From Plasmodium brasilianum (lineage: Eukaryota; Apicomplexa; Aconoidasida; Haemosporida; Plasmodiidae): 64,000 bases of DNA. The notes beneath the pieces were generated by a model that did not search any database, had not been told where the DNA came from, and saw only the letters and a program-made list of their open reading frames with translations. The stretch lies in assembly GCF_023973825.1 (NCBI RefSeq), contig NC_090125.1, forward strand, positions 3,011,412 to 3,075,411, in the 5' to 3' direction. Shown one piece after another: positions 36,978 through 50,509 of this stretch; the stretch's first letter is position 1; every line of letters starts with the position of its first letter. Made by a program: the position numbers and the translations under genes.

Positions 36978-38695
36978 AACATAGTGTATGGTATATGGTG
37001 TGTTAACTTTTGACGGATTATACTTTTTTTAAAAAAAAAAAAAAATCTTTATATGCTTCTTGTAAGAAATATGAAGTAAAGATAAAAAAAATGAAAAGTA
37101 AAAAACACGAATTTACACAAAAAGGTGGAATAATACGTACCGTAAAATATGAGTTTAAATAAAATGAAGTAAAATAAAACTAAATTATATTAAATAAAAC
37201 TAAATTATATTAAATAAAACTAAATTAGATTAAATAAAACCAAATTATATAAAATAAATCCAAATCAGATGAAATAAAACCAAATCAGATGAAATAAAAC
37301 CAAATCAGATGAAATAAAACCAAATCAGATAAAATAAAACCAAATCAGATAAAATAAAACCAAATCAGATAAAATAAAACCAAATCAGATAAAATAAAAC
37401 CAAATCAGATGAAATAAAACCATATCAGATGAAATAAAACCAAATCAGACGAAATAAAACCAAATCAGATGAAATAAAACCAAATTAGATTAAATAAATC
37501 CAAATTAGATTAAATGAAACCAAATTATATAAAATAAATCCAAATTAGATGAAATAAAACAGAAACTACAAAATTATCAAAACAAAGTATACTTATTGAC
37601 CATACGTTTAAGCGTTTATTTGTAGGAGTATTATATGAATACATGTAAATACTGAAGCTTCTGTTTATCATCTGTAAGTATATTCCCCCAAATCTTCTTT
37701 ATCACAAAAGAAAAAATGATTTTTCACTTACATTTATTGAACATAAAAACTTAATACAATTGTTAACTTTTCATTAAAATAGTGTTAGAAATGTTTGCAT
37801 AAACTGTTGGTAAATTAATTAAAGAAGCCTAAAGAATTTTTTTTAAAAAAAAAAAAATTTGAAAAAAACGTATTAAAAAATATATACTTAATATACTATT
37901 GCACACATCTGAGTAATAATAAGGTAATATGATCTCCCGCCCTTTTTTTTTTTTTTTTGATCTTAAACTTGTTTTAAATTTATATTTTTTTTAGTTTATA
38001 ACGAGATAAGAATGTGTTTTCATACCATTTATAGCAAAATATCCATTTTTTTTTTTTTTTAATCAATAGATAGTCAAAAAAATATATATATATATGCATA
38101 TATATGGGTTGTAGGTTATTATATATGTAAAAATAATATATTATATGAAACAAATAAAAAAAGTTCCTGGGCATATGAAATGATCAAAAAAAAAAGAAAA
38201 AAAAAATACATACATTATAAATTTAATATATATTTAGCGTATAATATAATATTATATATACATAATATGTCATTATATATTTTATACATGAGTATATTAA
38301 TTTATTTTTTTTTTTGAATGTACAAATTAACAATAGTGAATTAAAAAAATAAAAAACAAAATTAATTATAAAATTTATAGTTCATTATAATATATTTTTT
38401 ACTGCTTATAAAATTTTTTTTTTTTTTTTTTACCGTGTATTTTTAATAGTTGAATAAAAAAAGGTTTTTACTTTTTTTTTTTATTTGAACCAGAAAAATA
38501 GAATAACATAATAAAACCAAAACAAGTCAAAAAAATTAAGGTTTATAAAAAAAGTAAAAAACATTATTTACATCCTCATCTGCAGTGACTGTTTTTTAAT
38601 TTGTATATATATATATATATGTATATATATATTTATTACTTATGTTATATGCATGTGTATACCTTTTTCTTACGAAAAAAAAAGTTGCATAAGGT
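36978..38695. other. Intergenic region with 20-bp minisatellite
   Basis: 3' flank of the Patched-like gene and promoter region of the SERBP1-like gene. It holds the 20-bp array at 37157-37562, poly(T) runs, and (TA)n near 38607. No gene is seen. Confidence 0.75.
37157..37562. repeat. 20-bp minisatellite, about 20 copies
   Basis: Tandem copies of aaataaaaccaaatcagatg. The middle copies are nearly identical, and the outer ones drift to ttatatt or ttagatt forms at both ends, as expected for an array growing from the centre. Confidence 0.93.
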
Positions 38696-38910
38696 ATGGC
38701 GACGAAGATTCGATATAACGTTCATACAACGAACAAATACTCAGTTTTTGATAGTGATAATTCGGAGGAAGAAAGCGGGAAGGCAAAACTAAAAGAATCG
38801 GCGAAAAATGAAATAAATGATACATACGGAGGACGGATTAATAATAATAGCCACGGTAAAATAAAGAAGCTGTTTTCAAACCCTTTCGCAATACATACAT
38901 ACATGCATAC

Positions 38911-38941
<31 letters not shown>

Positions 38942-40676
38942 CATATATATATATACATATACATGTGTAACACCTTTTTTTTTGTTGCCCCCCCTCCATT
39001 CTCCAAAATTATTGTTTAGATATATGATGTATATTTTTATGCTGATCTAATAAATATATTTGTTACACTGCCCTATATGATACCATGCATATAAATAAAT
39101 AGTATTTACATATCACAATAAATTACCTAATACCTAGGAAAATTAATTTGCTTTTTTTTTTTTTTTTTTGCTAATACTACGTGTAAAATTGTTTTCAAGC
39201 GTATACTCATTTTCTTTGCACATATATAAATATATATATATATGTATCTATATATGTGCATCTATATATGTGTATGAGTGCACATGTACTTCAGTATATA
39301 TATGCATATACACACATGGAAATCACATGACGGCACTTATATTAGTTCTTCATTTTTTTGCTAATATATATAGAGAAAAAAAGAGCAAGTGAAATTAAAG
39401 ATAATAATTCCTCACCAGTAATTAAAGAATATAATAGCAAGAAACCACTTAATCCTTACAATGACAGATATAATAAATACCCAATTACTTCCATAAATGA
39501 TTTAAATGAGAGTAGTTACAATAGAGGCTATTGTGACAATTTTCATGTAAGAGGTAATAATATAAGAAATAAATTTTCAAGAAAAAGAGGAGGTTATAGC
39601 AATGCTTCTGCTAACATTTTAGGAAATAATAATTTTTATAGAGGTTCAAGAAATTACGATTATAAAATGAATATGGACAGAAGGAACTACAATTCATCAT
39701 ATAATTATAATAAATTTGATTATGGAGTAGTAATTAATAAAAAAAAAAAAAAAATACATATATATATATGTATCATGCATCGTATATATATAAGTATATA
39801 CTTTTTTTAAGGGAAAATATGGAATGCATATATTTGTATATGTGTAGATGTATACGGCCATATTATATTTACCTTCTCAAATTGTATTTATTAACTTTTG
39901 AATAAATAAAAACAAATGCCAATGTTCATTTGTTGCATGCTATATTTTTTTCATCGTATATCCTTATGTTTGAAATATTGTGTGTATTTCACCTCATTTT
40001 AATTTTTGTGCACCCATATATTTCCCCTTTTAAACACGTATATTAGCAATGTTTATAATGCTTATAATACCCAACCCTTTGTTACATATGTATATAATAC
40101 ATAAGGAAACAATTTTTTTGTTTTCCATTTTTATAGAAAATGTTCAATGATTATAACGACAGTAGTGGTAGGTACGACAGTATGAAAAGAGAAAATTACT
40201 TAGATTTAAAAAATAAGAATTACGAAGAAAACACGAACGTTTTGAGAAAACACGAATCAGTTACTATTGATTATGATATGTATAGAAGACAACAAGAGAA
40301 AAAATTAAATTCAAATAAAAGCATAGAAAGTGTTGATAAAAAGAAAAAAAAAAATGAGGTAAATAATGAAAAAAGTAATAAAACAACTGGTACTGTTACA
40401 AAACGTAATGATAATTTAGAAGAAGAAAATAAGTCAGAACATCCAAAAAGAAAAGCAATAAATGTTTATCAATATATTTTAGAGGAAGGAGGAAGAGTTG
40501 ATAGAATTCCAGGATTTCGAAGAAGTTTTAGAAGTTTCAAAAAAACAGATGATGCTAATTGGCACAATAAATATGAAAATAAAACAAAAATGCAATTTGA
40601 TGAAAAAATTTTTAAGAAGAGGGATCCCCCTAATATAAATGATACAAGAGCTTTTCCATCTTTAACCAGTAAATAA
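38696..40676 (+). CDS. SERBP1/HABP4/Stm1-like RNA-binding protein
   Basis: Three exons: 38696-38855, 39374-39729 (39726 also possible) and 40137-40676, for 351 aa. Phases agree: CAC G|AG AAA, then phase 0. Family hallmarks by eye are the acidic N-terminal block (NKYSVFDSDNSEEES), a basic Arg/Gly/Asn/Tyr-rich middle (KFSRKRGGY, RGSRNYDY, DRRNYN) and the C-terminal NDTRAFPSL, matching the DPEAFPAL ending of SERBP1. These proteins bind idle ribosomes and mRNA and help preserve dormant 80S particles. That would fit parasite stages with stored mRNA, though this is inference. Without splicing, each exon reads into TA or poly(A) nonsense. Intron 1 (38856-39373) contains the usual TA repeats. Confidence 0.72.
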
Positions 40677-42313
40677 TGCAAAATTAATAAGTAACTTTTC
40701 TTTTTGAACATGTATATATTTATAAATGTTTACATATTTATATGTGTATATATTTATATATGTATATATATTTATATATGTATATATATTTATATATGCG
40801 TATATATATTTATATATGTGTATATATTTATATATGTATATATATATTTATATATGTGTATATATATTTATATATGTGTATATATTTATATATGTTTATA
40901 TATTTATATATGTGTATATATTTATATAAGTATATAATTATATATGTGTATATATTTATATAAGTATATAATTATATATGTGTATATCTTTATATAAGTA
41001 TATAATTATATATGTGTATATCTTTATATAAGTATATAATTATATATGTATGTATATTATACATGTATGTGCATAAATTTTTGTCTAAGTGTGAAACAGT
41101 ATTTTAAAAAAAAAAACAAATAAGATTTTTTTTTTTTAATTATTAAACTGGGATAAAGAAAATATAAATATTTTTTTGTACAAAAAAAAAAAAAAAAAAT
41201 TAACTTTAAGTTAAAAATGTTTTAAAGGAAAGGGAAAAAAAAAGTAAAAAAAAAGGAGATATACTATATTTGGAGGAATGCGATCTACAACCTAGTAGTA
41301 TAATACCAAGAGCTAACATTTATATATTTATTTGTGTACCTGTGTACGTACTTACGTATATATATTTGTTTATTTATACATGGACATATGGGCATTTTTC
41401 ACTTTGGACGCTTCTTACCTTTATATGATCCAGTACATTTTGTTAAAAAAGATACTTACAAATTCTTAACATATTACAAAGTACAATTTTCCTAATTGAT
41501 CAGCCTTTCCCATTAATAATAGCAAATCATACACATTTTATACACATTTCTTATATTCAGACGCACCAAATTGCTTTATGAACATACGTGTTTAAAAATA
41601 GAAAAAAAATGAATACATACATAAATTAATATATAAATAAACAGCATGGGGGGTTGCTTTTAATTTATTTATTTTTAAATAATTTGTTAATGTATAAAAA
41701 AAGAATAATAAACATGTGAATTTAGTTTTACATTTATATTTTTTTTTTTTTAAATGGGCATCCTTTTGTAGGTTGCATATTAAACTTAAGGGAATAAGTT
41801 TAATATAAAAATTAATAAATAAGGGGCATATGCACCATAAAAGGATGAATTAGAATAAAAATACATACATACATATATATATGTATATATCTGTAAAATT
41901 CTATATTTTAAAATTAAAAAAAAAGTATTAAAATACGCATTATGACAAATGCAAATGCATATCATTGTTAAGGATTATTTGAGTTCTCTTTTCACAGTTG
42001 CTAAGAACTAAATTGGTAATATATATGCATATGCATTTTATATATACATGTATGCACATTTTTCCAAGAAAATATTCTTAAATATTATTCATATATGTAT
42101 CCTACTGTTGTCGTTTTCTTCCTCCATTTCTAATTTGTATACAACAAAACATAAGATTGACTGTTTTGCCTCTATAAGTATTAAAAAGGGAGTAAACAAA
42201 CAAATTATAAAATGAAGCAAAAAGAAGAAAACATTGTAAAATGTAACAAATGTTGCAAATGTTTTAAAACAAAAAACAAAAAAAAAAAAAAGGATATTCC
42301 TTTCCTTTTAATT
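40677..42313. other. Convergent 3' intergenic region
   Basis: Between the ends of the SERBP1-like (+) and RRM-SPOC (-) genes. It opens with about 350 bp (40710-41060) of near-tandem tatatttatatatgtg units. The rest is AT-rich without an ORF. All Tyr/Ile-rich frames here are repeat artefacts. Confidence 0.75.
40710..41060. repeat. TATATTTATATATGTG-type repeat array
   Basis: Degenerate tandem units of 16-22 bp alternate tatatttatatatg and tgtatata. In the second half a longer unit (agtatataattatatatgtgtatat) repeats about five times. Confidence 0.85.
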
Positions 42314-42554
42314 TTATTTTTTGACAAGATATGCGGCCAACGAACTAAATTGATTGAGCCAATTTGGTATTTCACTTTTGTTTTCCTCCTTTTCATTTCC
42401 TTCATTTGAATTTTTGAATGTATCATTTGTTTGATGTGCTGGAACAAGGATACTATTTTGAGAATTATTTTTTTGAATATTTTGGTTACCCAAAACACAT
42501 GGAAAATCAGCTTTATTGTCAATATTGTTATTGTTATTATTACTGTTATTATTA

Positions 42555-42596
<42 letters not shown>

Positions 42597-44322
42597 GTAG
42601 TAGTAGTAGCAGTAGCAGTAGCAGTAGTAGTTGAAGTAGTAGCCATGGTACTATTAATAGTCGTAGTAGCAGCATTGATATTACTGATATAATTAGAATT
42701 AATTGCGTTATTATTTCGAGTACTTTTCATCATATTACTATTTAAATTTAATGCACTGTTCTGAATATGAGAGTTTGCTACATTCATCATGTTATTTCCT
42801 TTTTCTTTTATCATCATATTGTTATACGAATTAATATTCTTATTATTTTCAAAATTATTTGCAGAATTCATAAAATTATTCTTATGTTTAAAATTAGAAT
42901 TATTCATATTTTTATTCAAATTATTATTGTAATTTACATTTGTCTTATTATTTGAATTTAAATTGTTCATACTATTATTTGCATTTTGTGTCATCAAAGG
43001 AAATGAGTTTTTTTTATCTAAAATTTGAGGGTTATAACAAACAACTCCAATAAAAATATTATTTAAATTGTTATTATTAATATTCTTACTACAAAATTCA
43101 TTAAATATTGGACTACCTGGAAATATAATATATATATGCCAATTATTATCTGTTGATGCTAAACCGACTCTATCTTTACTATTAAAATAATTTTTATATG
43201 ATTCAAATATATTTTCATCTGCTTTATTTTCAATTTCAAAATAGTATGCAGCTTCCATTTTAGGTAAATTCTTCATTTTTTTCCTATGATTTATAACAAT
43301 GTTTTTAATATTATTATTTAAAAATGCATTCACATTACCATTTAATGCATATCCTATTACTTTTAAATTTTCTTTATTTCTCATTTCTAGAATGCCCTTC
43401 CATATAACACTTTTCGTGTTACTACTATTATTATTATTACCACTATTCATATTATTACCACTATTCATATTATTACCACTATTCATATTATTACCACTAT
43501 TCATATTATTACCACTATTCATATTATTACCACTATTCATATTATTACCACTATTCATATTATTACCACTATTTATATTAATACTATTATTCACATTACT
43601 ACTATTATTCATATTATTACCATTATTCATAGTGCTTCCACTATCCATATTACTATTATTACATAATAAAAAATCATTATTTGTTACTGTACCACAGCTG
43701 TTTGGTATATTGGCGCTATTACGTATGGTTGTCATTTGTACGTTGTACATATCATTATTCATGTTTTGCAAATTCGGCTCCTTTATATTTACGTAGTTAT
43801 TTAAATTAGATATAATATTTTGCTGTTCTTGCTGATTAAATGGAATAAAGGAGGAACCACTATTGATACTGTTAATATTGCTAACACTGTTAACACTGCT
43901 TATATTGTTAACACTACTAATACTGTTAATATTGCTAATACTACTTACACTGCTAACATTGTTCACATTACTAGTACTATTAACAGCATTAAAATTCTTA
44001 ATATAGTCATTATTTAAGTTTAAACTTACAACTGGTCTATTAAAAACATGTTGCGCACACTGCCTTAGGTGGTCGCATAAATATAATTTTATTCTTGCGG
44101 GTTTATTCATCATGTCTTTAATTAATGTTTGTATAATTTGTTCTACTTCATTATTTTTATCATCACTGTTAAAATTATTTAAAAGTTGTCGATCACCATA
44201 ATCTTTTAGTAATTTATTAAAATCAAAGTCATTATTTAGATTACTAGCATTTATAAAATTTGTATTCTCGTTTGTATTACCCATTCGAGGCCTCTTGTTC
44301 ACCTGCTGTAGTAGGTAATGCA

Positions 44323-44376
<54 letters not shown>

Positions 44377-45861
44377 CATATGTCCAATCTTTATATATAA
44401 AATAAAAGACGTTACAAAAAATTTGAATTATAAAATTACATAAGCTAACTATAATAATACACAAGCAAAATTTCTCAAATTAAAAAATTCACTTCATAAA
44501 ACGATTAAAAATATTAAATTATAAGAAGCATATTAACAAATATAACGTTATTTCAAATTTACCTCATAATCCCTAAAATTTTTTGTTTCTGTATCATGAA
44601 GATTGTTATTATCGTCCGTTAATGGGCCATCCTATCGTATGAAAAAAAATTTATATATATGTATATAAATACATACATATATACATATATACATATATAC
44701 ATACATACATACATACATATGTATATATATATGCACAAACATTCATGTTCCCACAATGAAGGCAATAAAATATAATAAAATCAAATGTTCAACCAAATAT
44801 TTTTAAATATCTTGAGAACTTACATTCCTTGGAGGTCGCTTATTATTGTTGGTATGTCTGTTATTATAGAATTGATTGTTTCTATTTATTTTTCTATGGT
44901 ATTTATTATTATTGCCATTTCCATTATTATTATTGTTATTATTACTATTATTATTATTGTTGTAATTTTTAAAATTGCTGTTCTCATCATCATCTAATTT
45001 GTTGTTATACCTTTTAAAATCTATTCTTAAAGCTCTCCCTTCTACATAAATTGAAAAATTTTTTAAATTTTACAATAATAATTACATTTCGAATTTAAAC
45101 GAATTGCAACAAAATGAATCAATAAAAATATCGCATACATAAATGTATACATTTATGTGTATACTTACATACATAAATACACATAACACAATAATATTAG
45201 ACAAAGTTGATCAGCCAAATGGTTCTGAATAATTCATAATTTATAAAAGAATGTAGTATATATGTGTTACTCTTATTTCAATGATGTAAAAAATGAAACT
45301 ATTAACTTATGAAGAGATGGACAAATGAAATGATTAATAATAAAATGACTAATAATAAAATGACTAATAATAAAATGACTAATAATGAAATGACTAATAA
45401 TGAAATGACTAATAATGAAATGACTAAGAATGATATGACTAATAATGAAATGACTAATAATGAAAGACAATTAATGAAAAACGAATAATGGCAGAAGGAT
45501 AATGAAAAAATGAAACTCTAACTATTACGCGGTAACAAAACATATTTTATATAAACTCATTATTAATATTACTTAAAATTTTTCCATTCATTTGCTTTAG
45601 ACACCTTTTAGCCTCCTCAGGAGCACTAAAAAGAACATGAGCATAAATTGCGTAAGGTCCAACATTTTTATTCACTTTAAGATTAATACTTTCTATAGTA
45701 CCAAAAGGTTTAAATAAATCCAAGAGTTCATTTTCTTTTGTCTCTTTTGGTATGTTTTTTACGCATAAAATCCTTAACGCTTTATCATCATATCTATTCT
45801 CAAATTCTTTTTTACTAGTGTTGAAGTTACTAGTTTGATTTTGTATTTGTACATCAGTCAT
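42314..45861 (-). CDS. RRM and SPOC domain protein (Spen/FPA-like)
   Basis: Four exons: 45861-45573, 45041-44824, 44631-44563 and 44305-42314, for 855 aa. All junctions agree in phase. The first restores the RRM as NGKIL-K-GRALRIDFKR, and the second donor is a consensus GTAAGT. Residues about 28-105 form one RRM (RNP2 ILCVKNIP, RNP1-like YAIYAHVLF). After Asn-rich linkers and a helical LIKDMMNKPARIKLYLCDHL segment, residues about 490-615 form a SPOC domain (VIWKGILEMRNKENLKV at its start, WHIYIIFPGS and IFIGVVCY at its end). SPOC domains bind phosphorylated C-terminal tails such as that of RNA polymerase II, so a role linking RNA binding to transcription or 3' processing is likely. Repeats: NNMNSG x7 (43437-43575) and poly-Asn (about 42535-42597). 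Confidence 0.8.
43437..43575 (-). repeat. 18-bp in-frame minisatellite (NNMNSG)
   Basis: Nearly eight copies of an 18-bp unit (accactattcatattatt on the + strand). They encode seven successive NNMNSG hexapeptides just before the SPOC domain and are almost free of synonymous changes, suggesting recent expansion. Confidence 0.95.
45320..45472. repeat. 15-bp minisatellite in intron 1 of the RRM-SPOC gene
   Basis: About nine to ten copies of aatgactaataatga/aatgactaataataa within the intron 45042-45572. The unit is a multiple of three, which leaves an open antisense-looking frame of HFIIS repeats that is not coding. Confidence 0.9.
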
Positions 45862-47754
45862 TTATTCAAAACTTTATAAAAAAAAAAAAACTATAAATAT
45901 CATATAAAAGGTGTAAAAAAAACGAACCTTCCTTTATGCCCCTAAATTGTTATTTGTTATCTATCACTTACGATTATTATTATTTATATATTTTTTTTTG
46001 ATTACAGTAATTTCAGAAAGAAATAGTTTATAAAAAAAAAAAAAAAAAAAAGACTGTTCTTTTGTTCTTATTGAATTAAAGAAGGTTAATTTTCTATAAA
46101 AAATTTTAACGTCCCACAAGGAAAGATATTATGTTGTAATGATGTGCATAACTGTTCAAGCAATTTTTTTCGGAATATTTTGTTGTTACTGCTTGTATTT
46201 ATTAAAATAAAAACATATATATATATAAAATTAAATAAATAGGTAAAGCAAAAACGTTACATATATTAGATGTTTTGTTACAGTAACTTTGGTCGTCTTC
46301 AACAGAAATTATATTATACGCATATATAGATATATATAAATATATATTAATACACGCGCACACTTTTAAATGATAGAAACTACGGAAGTGTAACCGCCTT
46401 TCAGAATCATTTCATTCCTTTTTCTTTTAATGATTTCATAAAATTATAATTTTTATAACATGATAAATTACAAATATGTACTAAAGGCAAAAAATTATTC
46501 TTAAAATAAATATCCACTTCAAATATTAGAAATATATCTCATGCCATTTTTCATATATATACATATGTATATATTTTTATATATATATTTGTGTTTGAAT
46601 ATGTACTTTTATATACACAATGAATTGCTATAATTTTCTCGAAACTTGTGAAGATTATTTTTACCTTAAAAAAAAAAAATTTCTATTCAATGCATCTGTA
46701 CTATTCATTCAATTCTATCAAATTTCCCTTTGTATTTTCTAAGCATTGTTAAGTACCGCTCTTTATAAATGTATTGTATATTCTTTTGCAAATAATGAAA
46801 AATAAATAAATAAATAAATAAATAAATATATATATATATATATATATATTTAAAAAAAAAAAATTCCCGTTATGTGACACTCAGGTTTTTCTTCTTTCAT
46901 ATGAACCTATTATGTGCTATAATCGGAGAAATAACGTTAAAATTAGTTTTATATAATTTACATATTTTTATAATCTACATAATTTTTTTTTTTCTAAACA
47001 GTTAAAAAATTAACATTCACAAAAAATAAAGGACTCAAAACAAAAGAAAATTATTTTTAAAAATTTAACTTTTCCATTATTTATTATTTCTTATTAATTT
47101 TCAACAATTTCTCACAATTTCGTTCATAAATAAAAAAAAAAATAATTTTATATTTAAATTATTTTCATTTTTAAAGTACAACTTTATATAAAAATGTATA
47201 TATATATATTACTATATTATATTATTTTATATACGTCATATATTTTTTATATTTGTTAATATAATATTTTTTTTGTTTTCGTTTTTTTTAATATATTTAT
47301 ATATATATTATATATATATGTATATGATGTATAAACATTTTTTTTATACAATTATTTTTTAATCTTTATATTTTTTTCTTACGAGAAAATTTTTTTTTTT
47401 TAAGATATCATAAAATTGTATAAACACGAGCTAAATAAAAAAAATTAAATTAATTTAAAAAAAATAAAAATAACAAATAGCTTTTTTGTTTTTTTTTAAA
47501 TTCCATTGATTCAAAAAATGTTATGGGTTTTTTTCTTTACATGCATGGAAACGCACTAAAAAAAAAATAAAACAAAAGAAATATTATATATTCACAATAT
47601 AATTGATATACTAATGATATAAAAAAAATATATGAAAATATACATATATATTATATATAAATATTATACATTTTTTTTTTTGTTTAATCGCACAATTATT
47701 GGTACGATGCATCATATTAACTAAAAATTTTTAAATAATCTGGAATTGAATTTT

Positions 47755-47790
<36 letters not shown>

Positions 47791-47998
47791 TACTACAAAT
47801 TGAAAATTATCGTTTACGAATTTTTTTTCGTTGTTGGATATTTTCGTTTTTGAACTTCGTATTTTATATTTTGTTTTTATATAAATACTATTTCATTGTA
47901 TATAAAAATATGTACACGTTATAGTTTTAAAGATATATTTGCAATAAAAAATGAATGGCTCAGATTTATTATACAACCTATATTAATGTAGCTATATA

Positions 47999-48036
<38 letters not shown>

Positions 48037-49410
48037 TTTTCATTTCACACACATAATATCATATTTTTATGACTTGTTCATGTTAAATTGTCTAATATTA
48101 GAATAGTATTGTTAATTCTATCGAACAGTTTTTATGTACATACATATATATATATTTTTTTTTTTTTATAATTAAACTCTTATTGTATATACGATACCAA
48201 ACGTTAACACATACACCCCATGTTTAAAAGTTATAATGTTTTAGCTGTAACATTTAATTATATTATTACATAAGATAATTTTATTTTATTTATATGTAAT
48301 TATAAATGTAAATATGTTCATATGTAAACGTTCTAATTTAACTCACGAAGTTTTTAAAAAAGGAAAAGAAAATTTTTCTGTTATAAACCTTTTTAATCAT
48401 TTGTTTTTGCAAAAATGTAAGCGAAATGTTATAAAATTCTGTATACAATCTGTTTTAGCCGTACAAGGAATTTAAAGAAAAAAATATGTTTGCAAAGTTG
48501 ATATTATAATAAATGAACACGTGTTTTATTACATATTATTCGAACGTATCTACGAAAAGAAAAAAAAAAAAATAATTTTCTACATAAAACCAGAGACATA
48601 TTTATTTACAGTGTAACATTTTAGAAGAGACAAGAATAGAATAATTTACTTTTAAAATGTCCATTTATTCAACTTTTTGAAAAAGTGTTTTATTATTTTA
48701 AAAAAAGAAGAAGCTAATGTTCTATATTCATGGAGTAAAATACGCAATCTTAATGTGAAAAAATTATTAAAAATGTTTAACGTATATTTTTTTTGTTCCA
48801 AATTATTGTTATTACTACAATTTGCACGCAAGTTCTTATAAATATAATTAACTTATATGTGTATGTACATATATATATATGTATTATGGATGCAAATTGT
48901 TTTTAAGATTTGAAGAAAACGTACATTAAAAGATTTTGTTGTATCAAATATTTCAACTTAACCTAATGAAAAATAAAAAATAAGAAAATTGCATACTGTT
49001 AATTTGTAAAAACGCAGAAGTACATTGCCTCTTAAAATTAATCGTTTTATTAAAATTTAACGAGAATAACAAAAAAAAAAAAAAAAAAAAAAAAGAAAAT
49101 AAAGAAAATTTAGTATAAGGTTATACGAAAAAAGAACAAAAATTAACAGCAAAAAAGCTTATTTCACACAATTTGCATCAAAGAAATGGCTTTTGAAAAG
49201 TCTCAAACCATTCTATATACAATAAAAGAAAAAAAAAAAAAAAAAGTTTGTTAATTTTGGATAAATGCCAAATGCATAATTATTTAACTGTTCTGTTAAG
49301 GTATTCAAAATTTCTTAATTACACTTGCACATATTTGCAAGTAGAACGCATAAAGGTACAAATTAGATGTTCCTCTTTAAAACTAAGAACAAAACATTAG
49401 AAATCTTGAT
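45862..49410. other. Intergenic region, 3.5 kb, very AT-rich
   Basis: Promoter side of the RRM-SPOC gene and 3' side of C1D. The stretch 46950-48100 is the most AT-rich part of the window, with (TA)n at 46830, 47757 and 48003. A GC-richer patch at 46368-46412 is flanked by a perfect 7-bp inverted repeat (aaatgat/atcattt) and could be a small structured RNA. No coding region is seen. Confidence 0.7.
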
Positions 49411-49860
49411 TTAATATTTTCTCTTTTTTAAATCCTTATTATACGAAACGCAAGAATCTATTATTCTTTTCGAAGCTTCTTTATTAATAGTAAGAGATCT
49501 TTTTTCTTCACTATTATTTTTAATTTTTTCTTTTATTTCTTTCATTAATGATTGGACATTTTTTAATTTAGTTTTGATGGGGTGATTATTTAGAAAGTCA
49601 CCAGATATTTTTAAATAGCAATAAAATATAGAACAAATAGAATAAGCAAGAAATGAATTAAAATCAGCAAATTCAACAGGGTTTAACACTTTTTCCAAAT
49701 CCTTTAGAGAATAATTTGTATTTAATATTCCAAAATCTTTTTCAAACTCCCTAATAGTAAGATATAGGCTTTCATAAATTTCTAGTTTATTATCATTTTT
49801 CACTTCTAAAATCACATTTTTCTTGCACCCTGTAGATTTATCATTTTTATTTAGGTCCAT
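49411..49860 (-). CDS. C1D: Nuclear exosome cofactor C1D / Rrp47 (Lrp1) family
   Basis: Single exon, 149 aa, close to the 141 aa of human C1D. The N-terminal helices (residues about 30-110) match the Sas10/Utp3/C1D domain: LKDLEKVLNPVEFADFNSFLAYSICSIF-type hydrophobic spacing, then YLKISGDFLNNHPIKTKL, equivalent to the Y-L...G-x-x-x-x-x-H-P-[IV]-x-x-E-L core. The helix VQSLMKEIKEKI and a Lys-rich C-terminus ending KKRKY follow. Family members bind Rrp6 and structured RNA and promote exosome trimming of 5.8S rRNA and small nuclear or nucleolar RNA precursors. It starts divergently from the CLK kinase across 2 kb. Confidence 0.85.
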   Translation of the reverse strand: MDLNKNDKSTGCKKNVILEVKNDNKLEIYESLYLTIREFEKDFGILNTNYSLKDLEKVLNPVEFADFNSFLAYSICSIFYCYLKISGDFLNNHPIKTKLKNVQSLMKEIKEKIKNNSEEKRSLTINKEASKRIIDSCVSYNKDLKKRKY

Positions 49861-50474
49861 TCCACTTGTTTATAAAAAAGGAAAACTTAATATATATGCA
49901 GTTTTATGAGTTTAAAAATACATTAGTTATAACCAATCGAATGGTGAATATATAAACTATAAGTTATAAGTATTTTTCCCTACTTTCGAATGTCTTAATA
50001 TAAAATGGAAAAATAATTCTTTTGTGTCATTTCTTCCAGATATACTTTTTGCTTATATATACGAGAGACACTAAAGTAAAAATTGTTAATTTTCAAATTT
50101 TTTATATGTAAAAAGATATATTTTTTTTAATAAACGTACTTCTTAACGTTTTAGTATTTAAAAATATTTTTAATTTTGGCTTTTCATTCGTACATTATCA
50201 TTTAACTATTATTTTCGTAAATTTTACACCCGTAAAATAATTTTCATAAAATGCTGTGCTTCGTTTAATTATATGTAATTCACTACGTGTATTTCCTTAA
50301 AAAATTAATAATACTTACATATGTAAAGGCATGCTATTTTTTATTTTGCAAAATATCATTTTTTTATTAAAATTCATAGAGTTCTTTGGAGCTTTGTGTA
50401 TTAATGTTATATATAATAAATATTTCCTTTACATAACAAAATTTAAAAAAGTTTATATAAAAATAAGTACATGT

Positions 50475-50509
<35 letters not shown>

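Noticed and set aside
37157..37562. CRISPR-like array
   Set aside because: Units are directly adjacent without unique spacers; it is a plain minisatellite in a eukaryote.
43299..43796. 165-aa LLPLFI-repeat ORF on the + strand
   Set aside because: Antisense of the NNMNSG repeat in the RRM-SPOC gene.
46950..48100. Possible centromere because of very high AT content
   Set aside because: Too short, lacks an internally repetitive core, and is not unusual enough compared with other intergenic stretches here.
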